From Patiria miniata (Eukaryota > Echinodermata > Asteroidea > Valvatida > Asterinidae): DNA of 64,000 nt. Every line of letters starts with the position of its first letter. The stretch's first letter is position 1. Position numbers and translations under genes: made by a program. The notes under the pieces were generated by a model, which had not been told where the DNA came from, made no database searches, and saw only the letters and a program-made list of their open reading frames with translations. The stretch is from NCBI RefSeq assembly GCF_015706575.1, contig NW_024037074.1, positions 22,433,334 through 22,497,333 on the forward strand, given 5' to 3'. Below are positions 36,501-47,215 of this stretch, one piece after another.

Positions 36501-39500
36501 CTAGGTCCGAACGAGTTTGTTATAACGAGACTCGACTGTATTGTTTTTATAAATGAATAACATGATGATACCTTTTTGCAGATAATAATGACTGTGTTTG
36601 TTAAAAATTTAGGGGGAAAAAAAATTGAAAGTGAATGTAATTCATTGTTATTATATGTAGATCAGAATAGAAGACGTGAGTACGGAGTGTTTCCTAGCCC
36701 TCTTGGAGTACCTGTATACTGACCACGCCCCTATAGAGGAGGGAGATGCCGTGGGCATCATGGTAGCTGCCGATCGGTACGGCCAAGAACGACTGAAGAA
36801 TCTCTGTGAGTTGTACATCACCAAGGGTGTGGATGTAGCTGTGGCAAACAGCATAGCAGAGGCACATGTGGATGTCATTGGACTGCTGCACACTGCTCAG
36901 GTATGTGGTCTGTCCTGCTAAATAATTATTTGAACTGTCTGATATATCATCACTCTGATTGTTTTGTAGCAGTGTTGGAGGTCTCAAGGCCGGCCTTAGC
37001 CTTAAGTCAAGGCACGCGTGTCTACCTGGACGCGTGGTGCCCTATCAGATTCTGGCACGAAAAAAAGACCAGTCGAGTGGCAAAGCCACGAGCGCCTTTA
37101 CCATGTCCTTGGAGCTAATCATTATTCATTTTTATGCCCCGCGGCGAAGCCGAAGGGGCATACTGTTTCCGCCTTGTCCTTCCGTGGGTGGGTGGGTGGG
37201 TGGGTGGGTGGGTGGGTGGGTGGGTGTGTGTGTGTGTGTCCGGACAAATCTTGTCAGCGCGATAACTTGAGAAATACTTAACATATGAACTTCAAATGTG
37301 GTTTGTGGATTGTCCTTGGTAATCCTAAGAAGCCTTTTGCATTTGGGGCCGAAAGGTCAAGGGTCAAGGTCACAGTGGCTGAAACAATAGAAATTTTGTC
37401 AGCGCGATAACTTGAGAAATACTTAACATATGAACTTCAAATTTGGTTTGTGGATTGTCCTTGGTAATCCTAAGAAGCCTTTTGCATTTGGGGCCGAAAG
37501 GTCAAGGGTCAAGGTCACAGTGGCTGAAACAATAGAAATTTTGTCAGCGCGATAACTTGAGAAATACTTTACATATGAACTTCAAATTTGGTTTGTGGAT
37601 TGTCCTTGGTAATCCTAAGAAGCCTTTTGCATTTGGGGCCGAAAGGTCAAGGGTCAAGGTCACAGTGGCTGAAACAATAGAAATTTTGTCAGCGTGATAA
37701 CTTGAGATATACTTTACATATGAACTTCAAATTTGGTTTGTGGATTGTCCTTGGCAATCCTACCCCTACGAAATACTCTTATAAGAATCTTATAAGAATC
37801 TTATAAGAATCTTATAAGAATCTTATAAGAATGTTGTGAGAATCTTATAAGAATCCAAGAAACTTCTTATAAGAATCTTTTAAGAATCTTATAAGAATCT
37901 TATAAGATTCTTATAAGTATTTTATATGCAAATTAGTAAGATCTTATAAGATTCTTATAAGATTCTTATAAGATTCTTATAAGATTCTTATAAGAATCCC
38001 GGCGCGGCCTACAAAATACTCTTATAAGAATCTTATAAGAATCTTGCCAGAATCTTATAACAATCTTATAAGAATAGTCACAGAATCTTATAAAAAAATC
38101 TTAACAAAATTTTTAAAATCTTACAAGATTGTTAAACATCTTATAAAATTTTAAAAGTATTGTTAAACTTTTCTTAGAAACCTACATCATAAATAGACAT
38201 GCTCGTTACTAAACATCTATGAAAACCCATGACTAACAAAAGGATCTTGTGTTTGCTGATGAAATAAATATTTAAATAAATGACACCTCAACAAATAATG
38301 GATGCCAGGACAGAAAAAGTAGGTTAAAAGAGTTAATTTTATACTTACAGTTTGTTTCAGGACAAATATAATTTACAGCTTGCAGAAGAAAAGTTGGAAT
38401 ACAATATTTCTTTTCGTTTAGTTTTACCAGGTGTTCAGTAAAAGTGATCAGAACCAGTCATGTGATGTGTAAAATATTCCAAAAAAGGTGCTTTAACATC
38501 TTCCAAAATGCTGAATCTTGTATATGTCAGTTCGTTTCTGCATTCAGTATGGGATGTTGAACAATAGAGGACAATAATTTACAATCGTGTACAACACATG
38601 TGGGAGCTATATAGTTCTCCCTGAAAAGTCAAGAGTACAAACGAAGCATGGTGTATGTGCCATCAAGGCAATCTTGAAGCTCCTTCTTCATGGTCCAGGT
38701 TTCACTAGCTCCATAGAGAAGAATGCTCTCCACACAGGCTCTGAAGAAGGCAAGCTTTGTTGATTGTGCTATACTTGGTCGTCAGATGTTATGAAGCTTG
38801 TACCTTACATGCACTCCAAACTATTCCTTTGCGAGTGAAGTCCTTCTTACTGTCGGCAACATAGGACCCAAGGTACCTGAAATCACAGTTAGGTGCAGTC
38901 ACTGGTGTATATTGGGTAGTGGCTCTCATCCTCATAGATGGCATGTACTCGGTCTAATTCTTTGCGTTAAGAAACATGCAGACCTTGGCTGCAGCATTCT
39001 TGAGAGATGTTAACAGGTCTTGAGCATCACAGTTGATCACCCGTGAGGGCCAGATCGTCCGCGTAGTCAAGATCAGTGAGATGCAGGCTTTGATGACGCC
39101 TTGATTTCTTCTGCTTGATGATAGACCTTTGTCATGGATGTAATCCAGACTTAAGGATGTAGTCCACCACAATCATGTAATTGCAATTTTGCTCTATCTG
39201 AAATGGAAAACAGAATACTTAAAATTAATTAATATATATACAAATGTAATGTAAAAACAAAGTTTGAATTTTTTTTAGAGTATTAGCTTTTGACCAGAAG
39301 TTAATTAATACACTGAGCATTAAGCGTCATTAAGTTGTACTATTTTTTCAATTCCCTTTCCATGCTTAAGTTAATTTGTCATTTGAAAGACACATGATTC
39401 ATGTAAATGCAGTCTGAGCAGTACAGTTATATTAACACATAGGGCCTAAAGAATTAAATAGGGGCCTAGTGTCCTTAAATTGTATACATGCCCATGCATG

Positions 39501-41650
39501 TACATGTACATGAAGACTTACCAGTTGCAGTGCACAACATCATGCAAACAGCTTGAGAGTGTTGACTCACAATTCTTGCCAGCAATCCAGATACTTCCAT
39601 CCAGATATTGGTCCAGCACACATGTATTTTGGATGTAATGTACAGGTGAAGTGTGTACATGAACAATAAATGTATGTCCAAAGGCCATGTCAGGGAATAT
39701 ATCCACAATTTTGACCAAGTTTTAGACAGTTTTTGTCCTCAATGCATTAGCCAGTACATGTGTACTCAGCACTGCTGCACTTAATACTGACTGCAGTTTT
39801 CAAATTTCCCACACTGACTGTTTATCTCTGGAATGCAAGGTCACTGTGTCATGTGACCTACTTGTGGCCCATGAGCAGCCAGCTTATGTAACATAATACT
39901 TCCTGACAAAGTTTCTTATAGAGACCCCCTACCAAGTTCTTACTCAAAGGGTTTCTTATAAGAATTCCTTAACATTCTGACTCAAACTTTGGTCTCTTAT
40001 AAGAATTCCTCAACAACAATAAGAAGTTATCAGAAGAAATTCTGACTTGAAAATATGTTATAAGAATCTTACCATATTCTTACTCACTTGTAAGAATCTT
40101 GTAAGAATCTTATAAGATTCTTACTCATTTACAAGAATCTTATAAGATTCTTATAAGAATCTTATAAGATTATCTTATAAGATTATCTTATAAGATTATC
40201 TTATAAGATTCTTATAAGAATCTTATAAGATCTTATAAGTTGAAATCGTACGGGTAAGAAGCCTTTTGCATTTGGGGCCAAAAGGTCAAGGGTCAAGGTC
40301 ACAGTGGCAAAAACAAAAGAAATTTTGTCAGCGTGATAACTTGAGATATACTTTACATATGAACTTCAAACTTGGTTTGTGGATTGTCCTTGGCAATCCT
40401 AAGGAGCCTATCGCATTTGGGGTCGAAATGGTCAAGGGTCACGGTCACAGTGGCTAAAACAACAGAAATCTTGTATTTATTCTGAGATCATAGGGATTAG
40501 GGATTAATTCATATAAAACCTACAGAAGACACTAATGCTGTCAATGAACGTTCCATTTGACCAAGGTACATGTAAGTTGATATGTTAGAGTGGTGTTATG
40601 TCATGGAAACAGTCACGGTTGCGGGGCATTTGTGTTTGTAAACACACCTGACTTGTTATAAGTAAAATGAATCATGCATGCATGCATGCTGATATATATG
40701 AACCAATCACCACCAACAAGCCATTTTTGAGGTGATGACGCGCGCGCGTGCCCTCGAGCGCGCGTGCCACACGCGTTCTAATAAAACAAGACGTGCACAC
40801 ATTCACAACATGTCATGCATTATGCATGAAAATTTGTCTACCAAATCGATAGACAAATGTAAAGAAAAACATAAGCGCTCTCCATGAGATGGTAAAGGCC
40901 CTCGCGACCTCGCCGCTCATGCTAGTCTTTTTACGTGCCAGCATCCTGGGTGTGTCGCGTGTCCGGATAAGCGCGTGGGACTTGACTAAAGGCGAGGCGG
41001 GCCTTGGCCTCGAGGCCAATTGTCATGGCCTCGGCCTTGCCTCTGAGGCAAGGCCCCGGAGCCTTACGGACTCGATGAATTCGGTCGAGGCTGGCTCGAG
41101 GCAGCGCACTTTGACCAATTTTCCTATTTTCCAATGTGTTTTCTATTTCAATTAATTTTTTACCGTGTCAAACTTTCGAGAAGCTACCACAGTGGGTTCC
41201 ATGAAACGAAGTAAATTTTAAATGGAACTTGACAAAATATTGTTGAATTTTTCTGGGAATTAAAGCCCAGTAGAAGACATAAGCCAATCGATGAAATGCA
41301 AAAAGGACTTTCATTTTCATGAATGAAACAAAATACAAAACAACTTGATTTTAAGTGGAAAGATGGTAAAGTATCTCTATTTACTTTACAAGTTCTGTTG
41401 TGTTACAAATAACACACTGACGTTATCATGGTTCATTGTTTGACAGATGTACAATGCAACCCAGCTGGCCACATGGTGTCTTCATTTCATCTCAAGTAAC
41501 TTCATGGCCTTCAAGCAGCGGGCGGAGTTTAAGACGCTGGAGGGGGAGAACCTGAAGTATATCAGCGAGAACCGCTGGCCTCCCGTCAACTACCTAGAAG
41601 AACTGGAGAAATACAACGCCAATTGCGGGCAGAAGGAAGAGAAGAGTTAA
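24551..41650 (+). CDS. Gene 2: RhoBTB/RacA-like paralogue, exon 2a lost
   Basis: Tandem copy of gene 1. CDS exons: 24551-24569, 26579-26760 (2b), 27587-27758 (3a), 29053-29186 (4a), 30643-30802 (3b), 31442-31578 (4b), 32168-32276, 32796-32983, 33593-33788, 34034-34264, 36051-36148, 36661-36900, 41447-41650. Path 2b-3a-4a gives 590 residues; 3b-4b gives 587. No internal stop or frameshift is seen in these exons. Exon 2a survives only as a 44-nt stub, so 2b is obligatory. The P-loop is GDGNVGKT, and Thr35 is kept but the effector loop is otherwise unlike Rho (LIPTECSLY). Introns carry many insertions absent from the other copies, including a 2.5-kb element within a satellite in the last intron. 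Confidence 0.82.
25750..25785 (+). repeat. (ATT)n microsatellite
   Basis: About ten ATT repeats in the gene 2 first intron. Confidence 0.9.
26500..26543 (+). pseudogene. Gene 2 exon 2a remnant, truncated before the P-loop
   Basis: It begins like exon 2a of gene 1 (acceptor accaacag, EKIVKIALVEDSNV). It then runs directly into what is the 2a-2b intron in the other copies. A deletion removed the P-loop lysine, switch I and the donor, so this exon cannot be used. Confidence 0.75.
26579..26760 (+). CDS. Gene 2 exon 2b: P-loop / switch I
   Basis: 182 nt, phase 1 to 0. P-loop GDGNVGKT; effector loop LIPTECSLYSCN; ends IDTSNQ before GTACGT. The Gln61 position is kept but the DxxG glycine is Asn. 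Confidence 0.82.
26912..27290. mobile_element. Truncated copy of the ATTCATAAATACCT MITE in gene 2
   Basis: ATTCATAAATACCT at 26912-26925 and internal homology to 1582-1940 (GGTCTTAAACGG, ATCCTCACGTAGGCATGCGC). The other end is lost. Confidence 0.55.
27587..27758 (+). CDS. Gene 2 exon 3a: switch II to G4
   Basis: 172 nt. It begins GERYYQLRPLNYPGTD, so switch II 'EDYDRL' has become 'ERYYQL'. It ends VATKI with a GC donor at 27759. Confidence 0.82.
28505..28729 (-). pseudogene. THAP-like domain fragment in gene 2 intron
   Basis: 74 residues on the minus strand: Cys-x4-Cys near the N-terminus (CVAAGC), TFPTDPKFRRIW, a central Trp (AKWTGPTP) and SDHFKPDYF. This follows the THAP zinc finger (C2CH) layout, but the third ligand of 'CSxHF' is Thr here, so the finger is damaged. 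A stop follows YIVT. Genes 1 and 3 lack it in the matching intron. It probably belongs to a transposon or an old insertion. Confidence 0.55.
29053..29186 (+). CDS. Gene 2 exon 4a: G5 segment
   Basis: 134 nt. It encodes [18 protein letters not shown] and YTETSAVL, close to gene 1. The preceding intron carries an inserted THAP-like fragment. Confidence 0.82.
30643..30802 (+). CDS. Gene 2 exon 3b: diverged switch II to G4
   Basis: 160 nt, 12 nt shorter than in gene 1, and still phase 0 to 1. It begins [16 protein letters not shown], lacking four residues of the gene 1 form. GC donor at 30803. Confidence 0.8.
31442..31578 (+). CDS. Gene 2 exon 4b: alternative G5 segment
   Basis: 137 nt, phase 1 to 0. 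It encodes [17 protein letters not shown] and [16 protein letters not shown]. Confidence 0.8.
31765..32050 (-). mobile_element. tRNA-derived SINE in gene 2 (same family as 12480-12770)
   Basis: On the minus strand: GGTGGCATGGATGGCTGGTTGG-type head, B box GGTTCGATTCCC near 31980, and a CGACCACGTTTTAGC end. It sits at the same intron position as the gene 1 copy, so it was inherited through the duplication. Confidence 0.65.
32168..32276 (+). CDS. Gene 2 exon 5: basic, proline-rich linker
   Basis: 109 nt. It encodes [17 protein letters not shown], then [19 protein letters not shown]. The phenylalanine-rich GFFGFG of gene 1 is missing and an extra EQLPP is present, leaving the length unchanged. 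Confidence 0.75.
32796..32983 (+). CDS. Gene 2 exon 6: first half of BTB1
   Basis: 188 nt. It encodes [18 protein letters not shown] and [20 protein letters not shown]; same borders as gene 1. Confidence 0.85.
33593..33788 (+). CDS. Gene 2 exon 7: BTB1 insertion and helix
   Basis: 196 nt, phase 0 to 1. It encodes [14 protein letters not shown] and [14 protein letters not shown]. Confidence 0.85.
34034..34264 (+). CDS. Gene 2 exon 8: BTB1 end and BTB2 start
   Basis: 231 nt, phase 1 to 1. The first split codon gives Asp (YTDLPNIPEG) instead of Gly. It ends LSDIRFKVE. Confidence 0.85.
34380..35290 (+). mobile_element. Possible LTR-retroelement 5' fragment (LTR end, leader, gag-like ORF)
   Basis: AATAAA near 34530, then a primer-binding-site-like TTGGTGGCAGCC at about 34620, then an open frame of 198 codons (34674-35270) rich in Pro, Ser and His. 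No protease, RT or integrase is seen and no second LTR was found. Genes 1 and 3 lack it in the same intron. The assignment is tentative. Confidence 0.35.
36051..36148 (+). CDS. Gene 2 exon 9: BTB2 core
   Basis: 98 nt. It encodes [20 protein letters not shown] and [13 protein letters not shown]. The donor is GAG|GTGATA. Confidence 0.85.
36352..36538. mobile_element. pogo/Tc1-like MITE, TA target
   Basis: 187 bp, ends CAGTCGACTCTCGTTAGTAC and the inverse GTTATAACGAGACTCGACTG, flanked by TA (36350-36351, 36539-36540). Gene 1 at about 18716 reads straight through (TTTAAATATTGTTTT), an exact empty site. Confidence 0.85.
36661..36900 (+). CDS. Gene 2 exon 10: BTB2 C-terminal half
   Basis: 240 nt, phase 0, almost identical to gene 1 at both DNA and protein level. 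Confidence 0.88.
37186..37240 (+). repeat. (GGGT)n / (GT)n microsatellite
   Basis: About ten GGGT units followed by GT repeats, at the head of the 145-bp satellite. Confidence 0.9.
37253..37762 (+). repeat. 145-bp satellite, left part
   Basis: Units start with GTCAGCG at 37253, 37398, 37543 and 37688, an exact 145-bp period, each with GGTCAAGGGTCAAGGTCACA. The array is broken at 37762 by the next element and resumes at 40255-40480. Similar repeats are common in marine invertebrates. Confidence 0.85.
37763..40254. mobile_element. 2.5-kb TA-flanked element with TTATAAGAATC arrays
   Basis: It interrupts one satellite unit: AATCCTA before it and TAAGAAGCC after it rejoin to AATCCTAAGAAGCC, as in the intact units, so the target duplication is TA. 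The imperfect inverted ends are CCCCTACGAAAT and ATTTCGATCG-like (ATCGTACGGG at the right end). Dense arrays of the self-complementary TCTTATAAGA lie at 37775-38110 and 39960-40240. The middle holds a reverse-transcriptase fragment. Confidence 0.75.
38640..39150 (-). pseudogene. Degenerate non-LTR reverse-transcriptase fragment
   Basis: On the minus strand, 'LTDLDYADDLALT' near 39050-39090 carries the RT catalytic YADD motif. Further on is 'FFRACVESILLYGASETWTM' near 38690-38750, the conserved segment downstream of RT in several non-LTR retrotransposon clades. Stops and frameshifts separate the pieces. Confidence 0.75.
40255..40480 (+). repeat. 145-bp satellite, right part
   Basis: Continuation of the array interrupted at 37762, with one remaining unit starting about 40328 and the GGTCAAGGTCACAGTGG motif. 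Confidence 0.8.
41447..41650 (+). CDS. Gene 2 exon 11: RhoBTB C-terminal region and stop
   Basis: It encodes [19 protein letters not shown] and [16 protein letters not shown], ending KEEKS and TAA. It is separated from exon 10 by a 4.5-kb repeat-filled intron. Confidence 0.88.
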   Translation: MYNATQLATWCLHFISSNFMAFKQRAEFKTLEGENLKYISENRWPPVNYLEELEKYNANCGQKEEKS

Positions 41651-42362
41651 ACAGTTCAGGAGAAAAAAGATCTATGCAAAACCTGTTTTGGTGCTATTTT
41701 GGCAATTTATTTTTATTTTTTATTGAATGGGGGCGCTATTACAAATTAGCCACTTTTGGGAAACAAGCAATTTGTGAGCCCAGAATATGCAGCTGACAGG
41801 ACACCTGAGCTAGGTCTTGGTTCATCTTTACTTTGCAGGAGTACCTGCATTGTACTCTCATTGTCAACAGGGGCGGATCCAGGAATTTTCGCAGGGGGGG
41901 GGTTTTCATCAGCAAAAAACCTGAAAATGTACACAGGTTTTTTTTTTCCGGACACTTGGCCTCGGTAAAATAAAAAACTGGGGGGGGGGGCGCCTGGTAC
42001 CATATTTCAATAGGGGGCGCTGTTCAAATTCGACAATTATTAGCACTAGATTACAGAATGGTCTACCGTATTTAGAACAGACAGACATTATACCTGTATA
42101 AATTTTTGTTGGGTGTCACAGGGGGGGCGGGGAGGGTTCAACTTATTTTTTAGGAATTTGTATGGAATTTTTTTTTTTTGACGGAGCAAATTTTTGTGAC
42201 AGTATTTAATTTATTTGGTTTGCTCTTTTGGGAACATTAAAATTTGGTATTTTATGGGAAACTTAGGGGGTCGTTTTTGGTCAATTTTCCAGGTACAGAC
42301 CGACTGACCGACCAACCGACCAACCACAAAGTGACAAGTAGATGAATTGCTCCTGCCAGAAC
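41651..42362. other. Intergenic, no gene seen
   Basis: Gene 2 3' flank with poly-G runs and 'gggggcgctgtt' repeats. No supported ORF. Confidence 0.5.
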
Positions 42363-42366
42363 TTAA

Positions 42367-42878
42367 GGGGAATATACATCATTTGCTTTTGCTGTAATTT
42401 TCAGAAATGGATGGAATTTGGGGGTTGGAAATATATAGCAAATATAGTTACACTGACTTTTTTTAGGTTTTGAGTTCAAAAATGCTATAAAAACCAAGAA
42501 AAACAATCATTTTCCTGTAGTCTGGTTCCCTGACTCCATTTAAGAAGAAACAGAGCAGTTTACATACATTGGGGAATTGTAAGGTCAGGGAACCAGTCTA
42601 GCTGGCTTGTACCCGTTCATCGGTGTGTAATCGATTGCAAACAAGTGCGATGGTCAATTGGGGCCAGTATTTGAAAAAAACCCAGTTTTTTAACGCTGGT
42701 CGGCCGATCAGCGTTGGAAATTGATACAAAAATACCACTTTTCTTGAAAATGACAGTATACCAGGTGCTATGATTTTACAGGATGCTTTACACTGTCATT
42801 CACTAACAGTCCAGCAAGGTATTTCAAAATGATTTGGTAGTTTTATTTTTTGATGTTTGCAAATGTTGTATTTTCCCT
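42367..42878 (-). mobile_element. piggyBac-like MITE, TTAA target (inverted copy)
   Basis: TTAA at 42363-42366 and 42879-42882. It aligns along its whole length, in reverse, with 22762-23276, including the CGGCCGATCAGCGTTGG palindrome region. Confidence 0.8.
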
Positions 42879-43189
42879 TTAAAAGAGGTTGTAAGTTTTT
42901 AAAGATAAGAGCTTCGTGCAGGGCACATATATTTATGTAAATATTGGCAGTTATATTACATTTGCTTGCTATCCCTGGCGTCATTAGGGTTAAACTTTGG
43001 GGGCACCAGGGGTGGCGCAAATGTTTCGAAAGGATAGTGAATATACATATATATATATATAGATATACTTTATATTTTATATACCTTTGTTTAATTCAGA
43101 ATTTGAAATGGGGGGGGGGGGGGGGGGGGGGGGCCATGGGGAAATTGGGGGTGGGGGGCAGGAGACATCTGGGGAAAGTTGTCTAAATT

Positions 43190-43338
43190 ATGGAGTACCG
43201 AAGTGAATACGTCACGCGCACAAAATGTGTGTGAAAGACATTGGCGCATGATTCAGCCTGTGAACCAACACGTGCGCGTACTCCATTCATTTGTACACAC
43301 TTTCTGGTTCTAAATGACGTCACACTTCGGTACTCCAT
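43190..43338 (-). mobile_element. 149-bp MITE with ATGGAGTACCGAAGTG ends
   Basis: Inverted ends at both sides. It matches 48771-48918 in the opposite orientation. It carries TGACGTCA near 43318. Confidence 0.8.
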
Positions 43339-44110
43339 TAAAACTAACATTTATCATTAATTTCTGTATTTTAGTCATTTAAATAAACAATGAGTAAATT
43401 AATTGTTGTACCGGACGTATGTTGTTAACTTGTTATTACTTTGCCATGCAAAACATTTTTTTTTAAATTCTTTCAAGTGACAAAAAATGTAATAATCACT
43501 GTTCTATAGAGAAGATAGAGAAGTGTGCGCATGTTAAATACTAGCGCAGTGTTCAGCAAGTTGCAGCGCTCCAATCAACGATTGCCTGCAAAAACTCCCA
43601 GCTGTGTAGGCCCCCCCCCCCCCCCCCCCTGCATAGTGAGCCGATATGGGCAGATTTGTACCTAAATCCTGTTCTTTGCATGGTTATATGGAAAACAACA
43701 TGGTAAAGTTTTTACAACTACTTTCCAGTGAGCAGGGCCTTTTACTATTGGTTTACATGCTGAAGTGCTACGCAGTATCCCTACATGCATTAATTATGGT
43801 ATACATAAAACAATGGTAGGGCTAATTAAAAAAAATCTTTGCTCATCAAAGTGAGATATAAAACTGAATCATGTTTTGTTCATACAGCACTGTCACAAAT
43901 GCCCCTGGCCCAATCACAGAGACTGGATTCTGCTATTCTGCACTTAAATTTGAATTACTGCTCTGAGTGTTTGCCCAATTTTGACCTGATTATTGACTAC
44001 ATTAAGTTCGAGACCATCAAGAGTGGGGAATGTTGTTGCGCCCCCTCCCAGACCCCTCCCCTACCGACGGACTGACTGACTGGACATCATTGAACACTTG
44101 GTGGCGGTGT

Positions 44111-44584
44111 CAGGGTGACCGTTTTAGCCGATTTTCGGCTAACTTTGACAGATTTTTTGTTAAAAAACGAGTTTGACAGAAATTTGACAGAATGGATATT
44201 TTTGGCAGATTTCTGGCAGAAATGTGCAAATTTGAAAAAAAGGTACAATTGTTTAAACAAAACTTCAATCTTTTTCAAACAAACCCTTGCATAATGGGAC
44301 AGGTTGGCTGGTCTAGGCGCTGAGGTTAACTGGGAACCGGACTTCACACCGCAACCGCGTTTTGCCTGAAATTTACGCAATAATTTCACAACCTCTTTAT
44401 GTGACTGTAAATTGTTAATAATGTAATTTGAACCTTAATTAAGGCAGAACTACAAATCTGCATGTGGTTTTGGGTTTTTAGTGGATTTCGAGAAAATCTG
44501 GGGAATTGGGCAGATTTTTGATAAATCTGACAGATTTTTGAAGCGCATTTAGCAGAATTTTGCCATGACCTTACGGTCACCCTG
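44111..44584. mobile_element. hAT-like MITE, CAGGGTGACCGT ends
   Basis: CAGGGTGACCGT at 44111 and ACGGTCACCCTG ending 44584 are exact inverses. Internal 'gacagatttttg' motifs repeat near both ends. No clear target duplication. Confidence 0.65.
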
Positions 44585-45230
44585 GGCGCGGCGGTGTTGG
44601 GATTTAAAGTTGATTAACACGGAAGTAAAGTAAAGGCGAGTGTTGTGCGTCGAGGTCACGAACGATCGAGTCGAGTCTGACGTCTTGAAATGATTGATGG
44701 GACTTTCTCTGTATATACTTGAGCTACACAACGGTAAACATTATTTGTATTGTGGGGAAAAGTGATTCTGACTCTGAGGAAATCAAAATCGGGTCTGATT
44801 TAGTGTTAAAGTAAAGTTAAACCTCACTTCCGTGGCTGTGCCGCGCGCTAGCGCTGCGCTGTGTCATGGTGTGGCGCATAGCGATCGGGCCCGGTGTCGT
44901 GCCAAAAACCGTCCGGTGCCAAATAGTGTCCGCTAATTAGCATAATGCGATCTGATTGGTCATGCGTCTATGACGTCACATTGTTTACGGACGCTTGCCA
45001 AATAGTGTCCGCGCTTAGCGTGCATCCTATTGCCTGCCTTGTCGAGCTGTCAATGCATCGCATAGAAAAGATCTCTTTTCACCTGAATTTGCTTTTTACA
45101 ATCTGTTTTAACGTTTTCCTTGTTAACTATTCGACTTGGTTTCCCTAATAGTTTAAACATTATATTTGTGCAAAATGTTTGTGTGTTTTTTTTTCGCGTC
45201 AGTTCACCTGTTTGGCATGCAGTATAGTCA

Positions 45231-45904
45231 GACTCCCTATTATCGCGGCATCCCTATTATCGCGGCATGGGAAATTTCTCTTTTTACAGTGTCAAAACTC
45301 CATCAAGTGGCGATTTTTATCCAGTTCACCAGTCATCAAGGATTTTCTACCGAGTTGTATAAAAAGGACGATTAAAAAATGTTGTGTCTTTCGGGACTTT
45401 TAACGATTTTAATAAATATTAACGTTTTCCAAAACTTGCAAAATTTTCCCTCACCGTGTCTGCTAAAAGGTACCGTTTATATTTTAACATAAATCTTTAA
45501 TTGCGCTCTGTCCATGAAAGTTCCATTGTCTGGTTCCCATTCTTCAGCTGCAAATGTAAAATGAAGTCGAACGACGATATTTGCAGCGCGAAATCGTAAC
45601 AACTTTTACGGGATCAAAATAAGCACCGCGCGTTAGCGAAAATAAAACGGCACACCGTGTAAAGTGAATGGCGCCCTCAATCGCCGATCAGTAGACTTGC
45701 CTCAGGGATTTGTGTTCTCCTTTCGGGGGAAGGGCAGGGTCTTAAGAAATCATCCTGCAGACATTTTGTCTTTAATCAACTTGAACGTTACAGGGAAAAT
45801 ATCAGACTTTATTCAGGGGGTGTTTTGGTCAAACATAAACTATGAACAAAAAAGTTGGGATCATTATAAAAACCACTTCCCGCATACCGCGATAATAGGG
45901 AGTC
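45231..45904. mobile_element. Nested inverted-repeat element, GACTCCCTATTATCGCGGCA ends
   Basis: The left end, 45231-45250, is inverted with one mismatch at 45885-45904. The motif CCCTATTATCGCGGCA is duplicated inside the left end. About 670 bp, inside the larger element. Confidence 0.65.
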
Positions 45905-46199
45905 CACCTCCGTTTGCACACGCCGCGCATGTCTATTTTCACAGGCATCGTACACGGAATAAACCACACTACCCGTCAGATTTTTTTATATTAATTTAAA
46001 AAGGAAGAGTTATACTACACATAAGACAGGACAATTCTGGAAGGTTAGTGGGCAATCTCTATTCCGAACGAGAAACGTGATAAGTACCGCGATAATACGG
46101 CGTTCCATACTACGTACGTAGGCCTAACGCCATGTGAAGTGTGAGTAGTACATACTGTGCTGTGTGTAGCATTATAACCAACGTTATATTTTACGGTTT

Positions 46200-47215
46200 C
46201 TCCCACCTAATACTGTCCGATTTTTCCTGCCAAATATTGTCCGATTTTTCCTGCCAAACTGTCCGATTCCCCCTGCCAAATATTGTCCGATTCCCCCCTG
46301 CCAAGTACTGTCCAATTTTTCCTGCCAAATACTGTCCGATTTGTCCTGCTAAACAGTGTCCGATTCCCCCTGCCAAATAGTGTCCGATTTCCCTGCGAAA
46401 AAAATGTCCGATTTCTCCTGCTAAATACTGTCCGATTCCCCCTGGCAAATATTGTCTGATTCCCCCGCCACTGAATATTGTCCGATTTTTCCTACCAACA
46501 AATACTGTCCGATTCCCTGCCCTGCCAAATACTGTCCGATTTGTCCTGCTAAACAGTGTCCGATTCCCCCTGCCAAATAGTGTCCGATTTCCCTGCGAAA
46601 AAAATGTCCGATTTCTCCTGCTAAATACTGTCCGATTCCCCCTGGCAAATATTGTCTGATTCCCCCGCCACTGAATATTGTCCGATTTTTCCTACCAACA
46701 AATACTGTCCGATTCCCTGCCCTGCCAAATACTGTCCGATTTGTCCTGCTAAACAGTGTCCGATTCCCCCTGCCAAATAGTGTCCGATTTCCCTGCGAAA
46801 AAAATGTCCGATTTCTCCTGCTAAATACTGTCCGATTCCTCCTGCCAAATATTGTCTGATTCCCCCGCCACTGAATATTGTCCGATTTTTCCTACCAACA
46901 AATACTGTCCGATTCCCTGCCCTGCCAAATACTGTCCGATTTGTCCTGCTAAACAGTGTCCGATTCCCCCTGCCAAATAGTGTCCGATTTCCCTGCGAAA
47001 AAAATGTCCGATTTCTCCTGCTAAATACTGTCCGATTCCTCCTGCCAAATATTGTCTGATTCCCCCGCCACTGAATATTGTCCGATTTTTCCTACCAACA
47101 AATACTGTCCGATTCCCTGCCCTGCCAAATATTGTCCGATTCCCCCTTGCAAAATACTGTCCGATTTTTCCTGCAAAATACTGTCCGATTTTTCCAGCTT
47201 AATACTGTCCGGCAG
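46200..47215 (+). repeat. Higher-order satellite, about 22-bp monomers in exact 200-bp units
   Basis: Monomers follow CTGCCAAATAxTGTCCGATT plus a short pyrimidine stretch. From 46321 the array is organised in four 200-bp units (46321, 46521, 46721, 46921) that are almost identical. The minus-strand open frames across it are by-products of the repeat. Confidence 0.9.

Noticed and set aside
37775..40240. CRISPR-like array from regular TTATAAGAATC repeats
   Set aside because: The repeats are contiguous and palindromic without unique spacers, in an intron-bearing eukaryotic gene.
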